From CADEFX01 sp046154585 (GTDB taxonomy: Bacteria > Pseudomonadota > Alphaproteobacteria > Rhizobiales > Hyphomicrobiaceae), in NCBI GenBank assembly GCA_046154585.1, contig JBJXDX010000168.1, forward strand, positions 43,974-107,973: a DNA stretch of 64,000 nt, given 5' to 3'. Within the stretch, counting starts at the first letter, position 1. The number at the start of each line of letters is the position of its first letter. Below are positions 52,788-61,676 of this stretch, piece by piece. A model generated the notes under the pieces. The model worked only from the letters and a program-made list of their open reading frames with translations, had not been told where the DNA came from and searched no databases. Made by a program: the position numbers and the translations under genes.

Positions 52788-53921
52788 GTGCTGTCTGCAA
52801 GCCTTTTCAATGCCGAGGAAATTCTGGCTGGCATCCTGCCCTGGGTGAAGGTCGAGAGCCCCACGACGCACCTGCCCGGCGTCAACCGGATGATGGATCT
52901 TGCCGCGGCGGACATGCAGACGCTGGGTGCCCGCATCGAAAGAGTACCTGGAACCGACGGCTACGCGGATATCTTGCTCGCCCGGCTCGGCGGCGAGCCC
53001 ACATCCGATGCCGGCATCCTCATCCTGTCGCATCTCGACACTGTGCATCTGCCAGGCACATTGCACGGGCGATTGCCGCTGCGGCGCGATGGCGACCGCT
53101 ACTTCGGTCCCGGCATCTACGACATGAAGGGCGGATGCCGCCTGGCGATCCATGCTTTGGGCATCCTGAAGAAAGCGGATCGCCAGTCGAAACTTCCCAT
53201 CACGTTCATGTTCATCCCGGACGAGGAAGTGGGCAGCCCCTCCTCGCGCACGCGCATCGAGGCCGGGGCCAAGCGGCACAAGTATGTGCTCGTGACGGAG
53301 CCCTGCAAGAATGGCGTGGTCGTCTCGGGCCGGTTCGCGTTCCAGCGCTTCTGGATTGCCGCCCACGGCCGTCCGGCCCATGCGGGTGCCGCCAATCGGC
53401 AAGGGCGTAGCGCCATCCGCGCCATGGCGCGCACGATTGAGCGCATCGAAGGCATGACGGATTTCGAGCGCGGCATGACGTTCAGCGTCGGCCGTATCCA
53501 CGGCGGCACATTCGTCAACGTGATGCCGATCGAATGCCGCGCCGAGGTCCTGACGGTCGCGCCGACGGAAGCGATCTTTCACGAGGTGGCCGAACGCATG
53601 CGCGCCATCGAAAGTGAAAGCGATGGTGTCAGGATCGTTCTCGAGCCCGGTCCAGTCCGTCCCTTGTGGGAGGCGCACCCCGCTACCATGGGGCTGTTCG
53701 AGAAGGCGCGCATCCTCGCCGCTGAGATCGGCTTCGAGCTGAAGCACGGATCGTTCGGCGGTGGCAGCGACGGCAATTTCACCGGCGCGCTTGGCCGCGC
53801 CACGCTGGATGGCCTCGGTGTCGACGGCGGTGGCGCACACACGTTCGAGGAGCACCTGCTCGTATCGTCGCTTATGCCGCGCTGCCGCTTGTTTGCCGAG
53901 CTGCTGCGCACGCTCGACTGA
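52788..53921 (+). CDS. M20 family metallopeptidase (carboxypeptidase G2-like)
   Basis: A 377-residue zinc exopeptidase. ILSHLDTVHLPG supplies the first metal His and the following Asp, YDMKGGCRL the bridging Asp, and FIPDEEVGSPSS the catalytic Glu pair. HAGAANRQGRSAIRAMA belongs to the dimerisation domain, and GGGSDGNFTGALG and GGGAHTFEEHL are near the C-terminus. It fits the glutamate carboxypeptidase/acetylornithine deacetylase branch. The start is GTG at 52788 with CTGGAGA upstream. 20 bp before hemH, likely co-transcribed. Confidence 0.9.
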   Translation: MLSASLFNAEEILAGILPWVKVESPTTHLPGVNRMMDLAAADMQTLGARIERVPGTDGYADILLARLGGEPTSDAGILILSHLDTVHLPGTLHGRLPLRRDGDRYFGPGIYDMKGGCRLAIHALGILKKADRQSKLPITFMFIPDEEVGSPSSRTRIEAGAKRHKYVLVTEPCKNGVVVSGRFAFQRFWIAAHGRPAHAGAANRQGRSAIRAMARTIERIEGMTDFERGMTFSVGRIHGGTFVNVMPIECRAEVLTVAPTEAIFHEVAERMRAIESESDGVRIVLEPGPVRPLWEAHPATMGLFEKARILAAEIGFELKHGSFGGGSDGNFTGALGRATLDGLGVDGGGAHTFEEHLLVSSLMPRCRLFAELLRTLD

Positions 53922-53941
53922 AGCCGCCGGATCGAGGCAAG

Positions 53942-54994
53942 ATGCAATTGCAGAATCCCCCTGGTGCATCGGAAGGCTTCCGTCCGGCCGGTCATCCGCC
54001 GGTCGCAAGCGGACGCATCGGCGTGCTGCTGCTCAATCTCGGCACTCCCGACGGCACGGACTACTGGTCCATGCGCCGCTACCTCAAGGAGTTCCTTTCG
54101 GACCGCCGCGTCATCGAGGTGCCGCGCTGGAAATGGTGGCCGATCCTCAATCTCATCATCCTGACCGTCCGCCCCGGCCCCAAAGGTCGCGACTACGCAT
54201 CGATCTGGAACAAGGAGCGCAACGAAGGTCCGCTCAAGACCATCACCCGAAGCCAGGCGGATCATCTTGCCCGCGCGTTGCAGGGTGATGCGCGCATCGT
54301 CGTCGACTGGGCTATGCGCTACGCCAACCCGAGCACCGAAAGCCGCTTGCGATGGCTGCAGGCTCAGGGCTGCGACCGCATTCTCCTCGTGCCGCTCTAT
54401 CCTCAGTATGCCGCCGCGACCTCGGCAACGGCGTGCGACGAGGCCTTCCGCGTTCTGATGACGATGCGCTGGCAGCCGGCCGTCCGCGCTGCGCCCGCAT
54501 GGCACGATGATCCCGTCTATATCGATGCACTCGCCAATTCTGTCCGCACCCACCTCGCCAAGCTCGACGTCGCCCCCGATGTGCTCCTGGCCAGTTTCCA
54601 CGGTATGCCGCAGACCTATCTCGAGCAGGGTGACCCCTATCACTGCCAGTGCCTGAAGACCTCGCGGCTGCTGCGCGAAAAGCTGGGATTGCCAACCGAG
54701 CGCTGGGTCACATCCTTCCAGTCGCGCTTCGGCAACGATCCCTGGCTGCAGCCCTACACCGACGTCACCATTGCCCGGCTCGCTAAATCCGGCACCCGCA
54801 GCATTGCCATTATCGCGCCAGGTTTTTCCGCCGACTGCCTGGAGACGCTCGAAGAGCTCGATGTCGAGAACCGCGCCATTTTCATGAGCAACGGCGGCAC
54901 CAGTTTCACCTATATCCCCGCCCTGAACGATGGCGAGGACGGCATGCGTGTCATCGAGCACGTCGTGCGGCGCGAGCTGGCCGGCTGGGCCTGA
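53942..54994 (+). CDS. hemH: Ferrochelatase
   Basis: A 350-residue ferrochelatase inserting Fe2+ into protoporphyrin IX, the last step of haem synthesis. It starts with a short proline-rich extension, then IGVLLLNLGTPDGTD. Catalytic His220 is in LLASFHGMPQTY and Glu301 in SADCLETLEELD, both at family positions. The chain has GDPYHCQCLKTSRLL, typical of alphaproteobacterial HemH. ATG 53942 begins 20 bp after the M20 peptidase stop. Confidence 0.95.
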   Translation: MQLQNPPGASEGFRPAGHPPVASGRIGVLLLNLGTPDGTDYWSMRRYLKEFLSDRRVIEVPRWKWWPILNLIILTVRPGPKGRDYASIWNKERNEGPLKTITRSQADHLARALQGDARIVVDWAMRYANPSTESRLRWLQAQGCDRILLVPLYPQYAAATSATACDEAFRVLMTMRWQPAVRAAPAWHDDPVYIDALANSVRTHLAKLDVAPDVLLASFHGMPQTYLEQGDPYHCQCLKTSRLLREKLGLPTERWVTSFQSRFGNDPWLQPYTDVTIARLAKSGTRSIAIIAPGFSADCLETLEELDVENRAIFMSNGGTSFTYIPALNDGEDGMRVIEHVVRRELAGWA

Positions 54995-55174
54995 TCCGCG
55001 GAGCTGCAGCGCTGTTGTCTTAAGATGGCCGTAACACTCGGATAGACAACCTGTTCTGGCTGTTTCGAAATTCACCGATCCTAAAGCTCTTGTTTACTCC
55101 ATGTTGGCCTTTGCGCCCTAATGCTGGCGTTTGTCTAATCGGATAATGCACCGGGCCTGATCGGGAGGGGACAA

Positions 55175-56143
55175 ATGAATATCTTCGGCGGCTTCGAAAT
55201 TCTGGGACCATTGTTCATCCTGCTCGTCGTGATCGCGTTGTGGTCGACCGTTAAGGTCGTACCCCAGGGCTCGAATTGGACCGTCGAGAACTTCGGTCGC
55301 TACACCCGCACGCTCTCGCCGGGACTGCACATCCTCATCCCCGTGATGGAGCGCATCGGCGCCAAGATGAACATGAAGGAGCAGGTGATCGATATCCCCT
55401 CGCAGGACATCATCACCCGCGACAACGCCATGGTCACCGTCGATGGCGTGAACTTCTTCCAGGTGCTGAATGCCGCCAAAGCCGCCTACGAGGTCAACGC
55501 GCTCGAATCCGCGATCGTCAACCTGACCATGACCAATATCCGCACGGTCATGGGCTCCATGGACCTCGACGAGCTGCTGTCCAACCGCGATCAGATCAAC
55601 GCCCGGCTGCTGCACGTCGTCGATGCCGCCACCGAAGCCTGGGGCGTCAAGGTCACCCGCATCGAGATCAAGGACATCGCTCCCCCGCGCGATCTCGTCG
55701 ACAGCATGGCCCGCCAGATGAAGGCCGAGCGTGAGAAGCGGGCCCAGATCCTGGAGTCCGAAGGCATGCGTCAAGCCGCGATCCTGAAGGCCGAAGGCGA
55801 GAAGCAGGCCGTCATGCTTGCCGCCGAAGGCCGCAAGGAAGCCGCGTTCCGCGACGCCGAAGCCCGCGAGCGTGCCGCCCAGGCCGAAGCCAAGGCAACC
55901 GAGATGGTGTCGCAGGCGATCGCCGGCGGCAACGTACAGGCCCTCAACTACTTCGTCGCCAACAACTACATGAAGGCGCTCGAGGCCATCGCCCGCTCAC
56001 CTAACCAGAAAATTCTCATGATGCCGCTCGAGGCGTCCTCGGTAATCGGCTCGCTGGCGGGACTTGCCGAGATCACCCGCGAAGCCTTCAAGGACAGTCC
56101 GGTCAATGTGCGAGCTGTGCCCGGCAGCGTACCGAAAACCTGA
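55175..56143 (+). CDS. SPFH/Band 7 family protein (stomatin/QmcA-like)
   Basis: A 322-residue membrane-anchored protein. One N-terminal hydrophobic helix (about 7-24) is followed by the Band 7/SPFH domain (TVKVVPQGSNWTVENFGRYTRTL near 26-48, then VEIKDIAPPRDLVDSM) and a long Ala/Glu-rich coiled coil (AQILESEGMRQAAILKAEGE repeats, about 190-245). The start ATG has GGGAGGGG upstream. It is followed by two NfeD genes, the regular operon partners of SPFH proteins. Likely scaffolds membrane proteins. Confidence 0.93.
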   Translation: MNIFGGFEILGPLFILLVVIALWSTVKVVPQGSNWTVENFGRYTRTLSPGLHILIPVMERIGAKMNMKEQVIDIPSQDIITRDNAMVTVDGVNFFQVLNAAKAAYEVNALESAIVNLTMTNIRTVMGSMDLDELLSNRDQINARLLHVVDAATEAWGVKVTRIEIKDIAPPRDLVDSMARQMKAEREKRAQILESEGMRQAAILKAEGEKQAVMLAAEGRKEAAFRDAEARERAAQAEAKATEMVSQAIAGGNVQALNYFVANNYMKALEAIARSPNQKILMMPLEASSVIGSLAGLAEITREAFKDSPVNVRAVPGSVPKT

Positions 56144-56173
56144 TTGTCCTGATCTGACTGCGGATACCCATCG

Positions 56174-56629
56174 ATGTCATTGTTCAACCTCTTTGCTGCG
56201 CTTGGGTCCTGGAACTGGTTCATCCTCGCTGTGCTCCTGTTTGCCCTGGAGACCGTGATCCCGGGCGTCCACTTCTTGTGGTTCGGCGTCGCTGCCGTCC
56301 TCGTCGGTCTGCTTGCGCTGGCGACGGACTTAGCCTGGCAGTGGCAGCTCATCGTCTTCGCGCTGATCGCGGTCGCGACGGTATTCCTCGTCCGCCGCTA
56401 TGCCCGGCCGGACGCCACCTTGAGTGACCTTCCGGATCTGAATGTGCGCGGCGCCCAGTACATCGGCCGCACCGTGACCGTCGAGGAGGCCATCAAGAGC
56501 GGCCGCGGCAAGGTGCGTGTCGGCGACACGATCTGGCAGGCCGAGGGTGCCGACGCCGCGGCGGGTTCGCGCGTCATCGTCAAGAGTGTCAACGGCACGG
56601 TGCTGGTTGTGGAGCGTGAGGACGCCTGA
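56174..56629 (+). CDS. NfeD family protein (copy 1)
   Basis: A 151-residue membrane protein with three or four hydrophobic helices (about 8-85), including VIPGVHFLWFGVAAVLVGLLAL, followed by an OB-fold domain (YIGRTVTVEEAIKSGRGKVRVGDTIWQAEG). This is the short NfeD form that works with SPFH proteins. It starts 30 bp after the SPFH gene and overlaps the second NfeD-like gene at its end. Confidence 0.9.
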   Translation: MSLFNLFAALGSWNWFILAVLLFALETVIPGVHFLWFGVAAVLVGLLALATDLAWQWQLIVFALIAVATVFLVRRYARPDATLSDLPDLNVRGAQYIGRTVTVEEAIKSGRGKVRVGDTIWQAEGADAAAGSRVIVKSVNGTVLVVEREDA

Positions 56630-57032
56630 GCAGAGTCCCGGGGCGATCGCCTGGTGCATCGCCGTCGTAAGTCTCGTACTGCCGTGGTTCGGCCTTGGCT
56701 TGGGTCTGGCTGGCGGCGCGCGGATCTACGGCGGTCTGGCGCATGGCTGGTGGTTGTTGCTCGCAGGCATCGCGGCCATCGTCCTCGACATTCTCATTGA
56801 TTTCGTCTGGGCCCATCCCAGCATCTCACGCAGCGATCAGCCGGCCCTGAACCAGCGCGCGGCGCAGGCCATCGGTCGCATCTATGTCGTGGAGGAGGCG
56901 ATCGTCGCCGGTCGCGGCAAGGTGCGCATCGGCGATACGCTGTGGCCCGTCGCAGGACGCGAAACCCCGGCCGGAACTCACGTCAAGGTCACAGCCGTCC
57001 ACGGCACGGTGCTTCAGGTCGAGGCAGAATAG
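56616..57032 (+). CDS. NfeD-like protein (copy 2)
   Basis: A protein of about 138 residues with two hydrophobic helices (AIAWCIAVVSLVLPWFGLG and WWLLLAGIAAIVLDILIDFV) and a C-terminal OB-fold (AIGRIYVVEEAIVAGRGKVRIGDTLWPVAG) very like that of the preceding NfeD. It is probably a tandem duplicate with a diverged membrane part. The start is uncertain: GTG 56616 overlaps the first gene by 14 bp, with GGAG too close upstream. Convergent with the KdsD gene. Confidence 0.8.
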   Translation: MRTPEQSPGAIAWCIAVVSLVLPWFGLGLGLAGGARIYGGLAHGWWLLLAGIAAIVLDILIDFVWAHPSISRSDQPALNQRAAQAIGRIYVVEEAIVAGRGKVRIGDTLWPVAGRETPAGTHVKVTAVHGTVLQVEAE

Positions 57033-57042
57033 ACCGGCTGCT

Positions 57043-58065
57043 CTAGGCGACGCCCGCCCTCAGCAGATCGTGCACGTGGATGATGCCGACAGGCTTGCCG
57101 CCCTGCACGATGAACATCTGCGTGCGCTTCAACGCGTCGAACTTTTCCAGTGCCGCTGATGCCAGCATGTTCGGCGGCAGCGTATTGGGCTTGCGCGTCA
57201 TGATCTCCGCGGCGCGCGCCTTGATCAGATCGGGACCCATATGCCGCCGGAGGTCACCGTCCGTGATCATGCCGACGAGCTTGCCGGTCTCATCGACGAC
57301 GCCCAGGCACCCGAAGCTCTTTTCCGTCATGATGACGAGCGCCTCGCTCATCACGCTGTCGTCGCGCACGAGCGGCAGCCGCTCGTCCTTGTGCATGAGG
57401 TCGGAGACGAACTTGAGTTGCGCGCCGAGCGAGCCACCCGGATGCAAAACCTTGAAATCCCGTGCCGTGAAGCCCTTCGCCTCCAGCAGCGCGATGGCGA
57501 GGCAGTCGCCGAGGGCAAGCTGCATCGTCGTCGAGGTGGTGGGGGCGAGCCCGTGTGGGCAGGCTTCCTTGGCCCTGGGCAGCTCCAGCACCACGTCAGA
57601 GGCCTTGCCGAGTGCGGAATCGGCCCGCGATGTCATTGCAATCAGCGGTACGGCGAAGCGGCGCGAATAGGTGATGATGTTCTTGAGTTCTACGGTCTCG
57701 CCGGACCAGGACATGGCCAGGATGACATCATCCTTCGTCACCATGCCAAGGTCTCCGTGCGACGCCTCCGACGGATGCACGAAAAACGACGGCGTGCCCG
57801 TCGAAGCGAAGGTCGCGGCCAGCTTCTGGCTGATGTGCCCCGACTTGCCGATGCCGGTAACGATCACCCGCCCCCGCGCAGCGGCCAGGATCTCCACCGC
57901 GCGCGAAAACGGCTCTCCCATACGGTTGGCAAGGGCAGCCCGGATCGATGCGATGCCTTCGCCTTCAAGATCGAGCGTGCGCAAGGCTGCCGCGATCGTC
58001 GGATTGCCGGCCTCGGACAGGGTCTCGACGGCGGCCAGTTTGCGCACAGGAACGGGTCTCCCCAC
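57043..58065 (-). CDS. kdsD: Arabinose-5-phosphate isomerase (KdsD/KpsF)
   Basis: A sugar-phosphate isomerase of about 340 residues, making arabinose 5-phosphate for KDO of LPS. SIS domain with RVIVTGIGKSGHISQKLAATFASTG (about 60-85) and HPSEASHGDLGMV, then two CBS domains (from about 205: LPLVRDDSVMSEALVIM and EIMTRKPNTLPP). The upstream frame reaches 58161, but the GTG at 58065 has GGGGGA six bases upstream and gives the KdsD length (E. coli 328). Convergent with the NfeD genes. Confidence 0.92.
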   Translation of the reverse strand: MGRPVPVRKLAAVETLSEAGNPTIAAALRTLDLEGEGIASIRAALANRMGEPFSRAVEILAAARGRVIVTGIGKSGHISQKLAATFASTGTPSFFVHPSEASHGDLGMVTKDDVILAMSWSGETVELKNIITYSRRFAVPLIAMTSRADSALGKASDVVLELPRAKEACPHGLAPTTSTTMQLALGDCLAIALLEAKGFTARDFKVLHPGGSLGAQLKFVSDLMHKDERLPLVRDDSVMSEALVIMTEKSFGCLGVVDETGKLVGMITDGDLRRHMGPDLIKARAAEIMTRKPNTLPPNMLASAALEKFDALKRTQMFIVQGGKPVGIIHVHDLLRAGVA

Positions 58066-58229
58066 GGCGTATCCCCCGAATTCCGCGGTTGCGAGAGGTA
58101 ACCATACAACTGTTTCGCTTCGATTCTCCAGCCTTTCGACGCTCTTCGCACAAAGTGTCACGGGGACGGAGAATCACCCTTTTGTGAGACGGCTTGGCCG
58201 CGTGGCCAAAGGCGTGTCACACTCTGACA

Positions 58230-59060
58230 ATGCGCTCTCTGTCTCGCCTCCTGCTGCTTGGTTTGCTGGCGGTCAGCGTCGGTGGTGCCGCGCAGGCACA
58301 GACCGAAACTTCGGTCGACCTGGAACTCGTTCTCGCCGTCGACGTCTCGCTCTCGATGGATATGGACGAGCAGCGCCTGCAGCGCGACGGATATGTTGCA
58401 GCTTTCCGTGATGCCGAGGTCTGGAACGCGATTGCCGCTGGCGCCACGGGCCGCATTGCGGTGACCTATGTCGAGTGGGCCGGCCAGGTCAATCAACAGA
58501 CCGTGCTGCCCTGGACGTTGATTGACAGTCCGGCGGCGGCGCAGGCTTTTTCGGACCAGCTTGAGGCCGCGCCGATCTCCCGCGCGCGCATGACATCGAT
58601 CTCCGGCGCGCTGACCTATTCCGGCCGTCAGCTCGAAAACAATCCCTTCAAAGGCACGCGCCGCGTCGTCGACGTCTCGGGTGACGGGCCGAACAACTCG
58701 GGACCTCCCGCCCAGGACGCGCGTGACGAACTCGTCAGCAAGGGCATCATCATCAACGGCCTGCCGATCCTGTTGAAGCGCGACCAGCCGTCCGGCTTCT
58801 TCGATATCAATAATCTCGACACCTACTACACGAACTGCGTCATCGGCGGTGCCGGAGCCTTCATGATTCCGGTCCGCGAGCGCGGCGAGTTTCGCTCCGC
58901 GACCCGGCGCAAGCTCATCCTGGAGATCTCCGATCTCGCACCCGAGCAGCCGGCCCGATTGATCCGCACACAGGCGTCGAGCGGGGCGTCCGGCGAGCCC
59001 ATCGATTGCATGGTCGGCGAGCGCATGTGGCGCCTCTACATGGACGGCAGCCGCCAATAG
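58230..59060 (+). CDS. DUF1194 (von Willebrand A-like) exported protein
   Basis: A protein of about 276 residues. A signal peptide (1-24) ends AQAQ; the mature part is a DUF1194 domain, a VWA-like fold. VLAVDVSLSMDMDEQ carries the MIDAS DxSxS pattern near residue 33, and SGDGPNNSGPP the later metal-binding segment. Function unknown; VWA domains bind metal and partner proteins. The ATG at 58230 is used because the signal peptide begins there, though an in-frame upstream ATG at 58194 exists. It is divergent from kdsD. Confidence 0.87.
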   Translation: MRSLSRLLLLGLLAVSVGGAAQAQTETSVDLELVLAVDVSLSMDMDEQRLQRDGYVAAFRDAEVWNAIAAGATGRIAVTYVEWAGQVNQQTVLPWTLIDSPAAAQAFSDQLEAAPISRARMTSISGALTYSGRQLENNPFKGTRRVVDVSGDGPNNSGPPAQDARDELVSKGIIINGLPILLKRDQPSGFFDINNLDTYYTNCVIGGAGAFMIPVRERGEFRSATRRKLILEISDLAPEQPARLIRTQASSGASGEPIDCMVGERMWRLYMDGSRQ

Positions 59061-59188
59061 CAATTCATTTTTCCGCCGCAAATCCGCGCGCATCGCACCC
59101 CGATGCCAACACGAACATCTGCTTTGGTGTCGATTGTAGCCATCGTGGTTTACGCCGCCTTTACCATCCCTCGGTTACCCTTTCTCCC

Positions 59189-59857
59189 ATGTGGAGTACG
59201 CGTGTTCTTATGTGTGCGGTGTCTGCGGGTGTGCTGGCCATTTGGGGCTGTAGCAGCACGCCCAAGTTCGTTTTCAAGAACGAACCGTGGCGGGCCGACG
59301 AGGAACGCCAATGCCTCGCCTCCGGATACGTCCGCGCCAATCCCTTTCTCGTCGAACGCGTGTCGCTTGGCGGCCCTGAGCCGTGTGGCGCGATCAAACC
59401 CTTTGAAATGACCGCGGTCGCCGACGGCCACGTGCAGTTGCGCCCGCCCGCCATGGTCCGTTGCCCGATGGTGCCGGCCGTTGAACGGTGGGTGCGCGAG
59501 ACCGTGCGCCCCGCGGCGCGTCAGTATCTGGGGCGCGATCTCGTCGAGTTGAAGGTCGCGGCCTCCTATTCGTGCCGTGCCATAAATCACGTCTCGGGCG
59601 GCCGCCTGTCCGAGCACGGCCATGCCAATGCCCTCGATGTCTCGGCTTTCATCCTGTCGGATGGCGACGTGATCACCGTAAAAGGGGCGTGGCGCGGCGA
59701 TCCGCGCGAGTCGGCCTTCCTGCGTGCCGTGCATGACGGCGCCTGTCAGGAATTCTCGACCGTGCTCGGCCCCAACGCCGATCGCATGCATCACGACCAC
59801 TTCCATATGGACCTCGCCCGGCGCGGCCGCGACGGCACCGACCGGGTCTGCAAGTAG
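59189..59857 (+). CDS. Extensin-like family protein (possible lipoprotein)
   Basis: A protein of about 222 residues matching the extensin-like C-terminal domain family. A hydrophobic N-terminus ends in GCSS, which may be a lipobox (IWGC). The domain has CxAxN-type SYSCRAINH, SEHGHANALDVSAFIL and HHDHFHMDLARRG, which resemble the metal-binding pattern of M15 peptidases. It may act on peptidoglycan. The frame is open to 59006, but ATG 59189 gives the signal segment. 128 bp after the DUF1194 gene. Confidence 0.87.
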   Translation: MWSTRVLMCAVSAGVLAIWGCSSTPKFVFKNEPWRADEERQCLASGYVRANPFLVERVSLGGPEPCGAIKPFEMTAVADGHVQLRPPAMVRCPMVPAVERWVRETVRPAARQYLGRDLVELKVAASYSCRAINHVSGGRLSEHGHANALDVSAFILSDGDVITVKGAWRGDPRESAFLRAVHDGACQEFSTVLGPNADRMHHDHFHMDLARRGRDGTDRVCK

Positions 59858-60045
59858 CCGCGCTCCGCTGCCCGGCGCGACCGCATGCCGGCTATGCTTG
59901 ACGCCGCTGGCGCTCGACATTTCCGCGCTGCAGCATTAGCTCGTATCCAGCAGTGACGCAGGCGTTCAGACCGGAGCCGCATGGCGCGCGCCCAATCCAA
60001 GCATCCGTGCGGCAACACCCGGCTCGCCCCCAACTCACGCGGGGC

Positions 60046-61263
60046 ATGCCGGTGAACGACCCGTCGATCTCCGTGGCCGTCAACGTGCCGCGCCGCACGA
60101 TCTTCCTCTTCTCCACCGCGGCATTTGCCAGCTCCGTCAACATTCGCGTCTGCGATCCGCTGCTGCCGCAGGTCGCGCACGCCTTCTCGACCACCCCCGG
60201 CGTTGCCGCCGGCATGGTGACCGCCTTTGCGATCGCCTATGGCTTGCTGCAACTCGTTTGGGGACCGATCGGCGACCGGCGCGGCAAATATTGGGTCGCC
60301 GCGCTCGCCTCCATGGCGACAGGCGTCTTCACCGCTGCGGGCTCGCTTGCCGAAACCATGGACTGGCTGATCGTCGCCCGCTTCTTGTCCGGCGCCATGG
60401 CGGCCGCCATCATTCCACTCGCCTTCGCCTGGATCGGCGACGCTTTTTCCTTCGCCACCCGGCAGGCCGTTCTGGCGCGATTCCTGTCGGCCCAATTCAC
60501 CGGCATCGTGCTCGGCCAGGCCGTGGGCGGCTTCATCGGCGACGTTTTCGGCTGGCGCTCGGTGTTCCTGAGCGTCGGCGCCATCCATTTCCTCGCCGGC
60601 GCGTGCATGCTGATCGAGCTCAAGACGAATCCCGGCGCGCAGCCTGCCGCTGCGCCGGCCATGACGGGATGGCGCACGACCGTGGCCGCGATCGGCGATT
60701 TGTTCGCCAGTCCCTGGGTGCGGGCCATGCTCGGCATCGTCTTCCTCGAAGCCTTCGCCATGTATGGCGCCTTCGCCTACATCGGCGCCGACCTGCATCA
60801 TCGCTTCGGCATCGGCTTCGGCCTCGTGGGGCTTTTGCTCGCGGTCTATGGCGCCGGTGCCTTGACATATTCCTTCACGGCCAAGCGCTTGTTCCAAAAG
60901 CTGGGCGAGCGCGGACTGGCGACGGCCGGCGGCTCGCTCATGGCCTTGTGCTATGCGCTGCTGGCGTTCGCGCCCAGCGTCGCCTTCGCCCTTCCTGCCA
61001 TCGCATGTCTCGGACTGGGTTTCTACATGCTGCACAACACCTTGCAGACAAATGCCACGCAGATGGCGCCGCAGACCCGCGCCATGGGCGTCTCGATGTT
61101 CGCGTTCTTCCTGTTCCTCGGACAATCGTTGGGCGTTGCGCTTGCAGCCCCCATCGTCGATACCTGGGGCGCGCCGCCCATCTACGTCGTCGCCGCGCTC
61201 ATCCTTCCGTTTGTCGCCATCTGGTTCCGCGCCCGTCTCGGCGTGCGCCCCGTCATCGCCTGA
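60046..61263 (+). CDS. MFS transporter
   Basis: A twelve-helix major facilitator of about 405 residues. It starts after a short cytoplasmic segment with FLFSTAAFASSVNIRVCDPLLPQVAHAF and has the A-motif-like GPIGDRRGKYWV loop between helices 2 and 3. The frame reaches 59953; ATG 60046 is used and GTG 60052 is a close alternative. Substrate unknown; the pattern fits drug/metabolite efflux proteins of the DHA1 type. Convergent with the gamma-glutamylcyclotransferase gene (11-bp gap). Confidence 0.87.
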   Translation: MPVNDPSISVAVNVPRRTIFLFSTAAFASSVNIRVCDPLLPQVAHAFSTTPGVAAGMVTAFAIAYGLLQLVWGPIGDRRGKYWVAALASMATGVFTAAGSLAETMDWLIVARFLSGAMAAAIIPLAFAWIGDAFSFATRQAVLARFLSAQFTGIVLGQAVGGFIGDVFGWRSVFLSVGAIHFLAGACMLIELKTNPGAQPAAAPAMTGWRTTVAAIGDLFASPWVRAMLGIVFLEAFAMYGAFAYIGADLHHRFGIGFGLVGLLLAVYGAGALTYSFTAKRLFQKLGERGLATAGGSLMALCYALLAFAPSVAFALPAIACLGLGFYMLHNTLQTNATQMAPQTRAMGVSMFAFFLFLGQSLGVALAAPIVDTWGAPPIYVVAALILPFVAIWFRARLGVRPVIA

Positions 61264-61274
61264 TTTTTGAAACG

Positions 61275-61676
61275 TCAGCGCGGCTGCCACCGGCCGTCAG
61301 CAATCCGCGCCTTGTTGGGCACTTCGGCGAGATACAGATACACCCAAGCCGAGATCTCCTCGCCATTCGCGAGCCAAACCGGCCGCACGACCCGCTCGTA
61401 GTCGTTCGTCTCGCGACCCGGCACCACGTCTTCGTATTTGTCGAGCCAAACGAAAGAGCTCGGCGGATTGGCGAGTCGAAAAACCTCGCCATGTGCGACG
61501 TCGTTCGGGAACGCAACGAGCGCGGGGTAGCGCCTGAGATCATAGAGGTGACCCTTGATCGTTGCAGCGCCGAGGCTGGTTCCCTCGCGCTGCAGCCGTG
61601 CACGCTGCGCTTTACCGAGCCTTGCACCGTCGGCGGCGGACATCAGCGTACCGTAGACGAAGAGATGTTTGTGCAT
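61275..61676 (-). CDS. Gamma-glutamylcyclotransferase family protein
   Basis: A protein of about 133 residues of the GGCT/AIG2-like fold. HLFVYGTLMS at residues 4-13 is the YGTLxx binding motif, KGHLYDLRRYPAL follows, and WLDKYEDVVPG carries the catalytic-type Glu. Ends in RWQPR. ATG at 61676 gives the family N-terminus. It may release 5-oxoproline from gamma-glutamyl compounds, though the exact substrate is unknown. Confidence 0.87.
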   Translation of the reverse strand: MHKHLFVYGTLMSAADGARLGKAQRARLQREGTSLGAATIKGHLYDLRRYPALVAFPNDVAHGEVFRLANPPSSFVWLDKYEDVVPGRETNDYERVVRPVWLANGEEISAWVYLYLAEVPNKARIADGRWQPR

